A DNA stretch of 5,674 nt, taken from assembly GCA_030632405.1 (NCBI GenBank), contig DAOVUU010000190.1:1-5674 (forward strand), written 5' to 3'. Shown here piece by piece: positions 5,433-5,674 of this stretch (within the stretch, counting starts at the first letter, position 1; each line of letters begins with the position of its first letter). The translations under genes were made by a program, and so were the position numbers. Below the pieces are notes generated by a model that saw only the letters and a program-made list of their open reading frames with translations, had not been told where the DNA came from and made no database searches. Source of the DNA: Desulfobulbaceae bacterium (GTDB lineage: Bacteria > Desulfobacterota > Desulfobulbia > Desulfobulbales > Desulfocapsaceae).

Positions 5433-5472
5433 TACCACAATGTGGATGATTATCACTACATTCACATTGCAG
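5433..5472. repeat. Palindrome array B (two sites), putative upstream activator sites
   Basis: TACCACAATGTGG (5433-5445) is identical to the 13-base site at 5177-5189, 256 bp away. A degenerate partner TCACATTGCAG (5462-5472) follows, with centres 27 bp apart. In both arrays the better site is nearer the cytochrome gene and the weaker one farther. Position relative to the sigma-54 promoter (about -111 and -138) fits binding sites of an enhancer-binding protein. Which regulator binds is unknown; the motif is not the NifA TGT-N10-ACA or the NtrC type. Confidence 0.6.
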
Positions 5473-5578
5473 AGAGGAAGACAAAATCAACTTTTAACTT
5501 TGAATATTAACTAGTTAGCTGCAGTGTATGGATTGTCCTGCATCTTATAGTTTTTTGTACTTTCGCAGTTTTCCATCC

Positions 5579-5674
5579 TTATTTTGGCTGTGCAATCAAG
5601 TTGCTTTTCTGCAGTGTCGCAATGATCTTTTTTCCAACACTGTCCACCAGCTGGTTCATTGAATTCGGATCAAA
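5579..5674 (-). CDS. C-terminal fragment of an unrecognised protein (runs off right edge)
   Basis: A minus-strand frame open from the window edge encodes 31 residues and ends at TAA (5579-5581): FDPNSMNQLVDSVGKKIIAT, then LQKSNLIAQPK. The composition and the helix-like LVDSVGKKIIATLQ stretch look like a genuine soluble-protein C-terminus, and no other frame here is equally open and protein-like. The family cannot be named from so little. It is probably a separate transcription unit from the cytochrome, since more than 500 bases and a promoter follow it. No clear terminator is seen after it; TGCAG...CTGCA at 5520-5542 is a weak hairpin without a T-run. Confidence 0.55.
   Translation of the reverse strand, partial: FDPNSMNQLVDSVGKKIIATLQKSNLIAQPK

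Larger units (their letters stand above)
5045..5578. other. 534-base non-coding region upstream of the tetrahaem cytochrome
   Basis: No convincing gene is present on either strand. The region holds a sigma-54-type promoter (5340-5356), two arrays of CCACAATGTGG-like palindromes (5177-5220 and 5433-5472), a possible IHF site (5373-5385) and a consensus Shine-Dalgarno with no start codon after it (5164-5172). The stretch 5045-5163 is the proximal leader and, apart from the cytochrome ribosome binding site, holds only a weak -24/-12-like match (5117-5132). The stretch 5473-5578, downstream of the partial gene at the right edge, shows no clear terminator. Confidence 0.7.

Noticed and set aside
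5399..5449. Plus-strand 16-codon ORF (MRKKGNIPPIHVPQCG) with GAGG 5 nt upstream
   Set aside because: It has a reasonable ribosome binding site but is very short, its end is made of the array B palindrome, and no plus-strand gene follows for it to lead.
5520..5542. TGCAG...CTGCA hairpin as terminator of the right-edge gene
   Set aside because: The stem is only 5 bp with a 13-base loop and no T-run follows on the minus strand.

Overview
The window looks like a metal-reducing or sulfate-reducing Desulfobacterota-type bacterium (Desulfuromonadales/Geobacter relatives or a neighbouring order). The reasons are two multihaem c-type cytochromes of the doubled-CXXCH kind, an NHL-repeat lipoprotein, a large outer-membrane beta-barrel, a sigma-54-type promoter, and a repeat element with GTCATTCCC...GGGAGTGAC arms of a kind common in that group. 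Base composition is moderate and AT-leaning. The exact taxon is inference.

All supported genes lie on the minus strand and read from high to low coordinates. From the right edge: the C-terminus of an unrecognised protein (5579-5674); a 534-base non-coding region (5045-5578) with a near-consensus -24/-12 (sigma-54) promoter and two arrays of CCACAATGTGG-like palindromes; a secreted tetrahaem cytochrome (4415-5044); a 154-bp inverted-repeat element (4265-4418) whose end supplies the cytochrome stop codon; a strong intrinsic terminator (4215-4250); then a compact operon. The operon holds one or two tiny ORFs (4061-4188), an NHL beta-propeller lipoprotein (2952-4064), a pentahaem lipoprotein cytochrome (2266-2955), an outer-membrane beta-barrel (145-2220), and the start of another exported protein that runs off the left edge (1-100). 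Two ATGA start/stop overlaps and short gaps tie the operon together.

Read as a system, this is a candidate cell-envelope electron-transfer module. The tetrahaem protein would be a periplasmic or extracellular carrier, possibly a filament-forming one. The pentahaem lipoprotein plus barrel could form a porin-cytochrome conduit. The NHL propeller lipoprotein would be a scaffold or assembly factor. The proposed division of labour is inference; the haem motifs, lipoboxes and barrel character are seen directly. The most distinctive regulatory feature is the sigma-54 promoter about 285 nt upstream of the tetrahaem gene. One palindrome array lies at a typical enhancer distance upstream of it, and a second similar array lies inside the transcribed leader.
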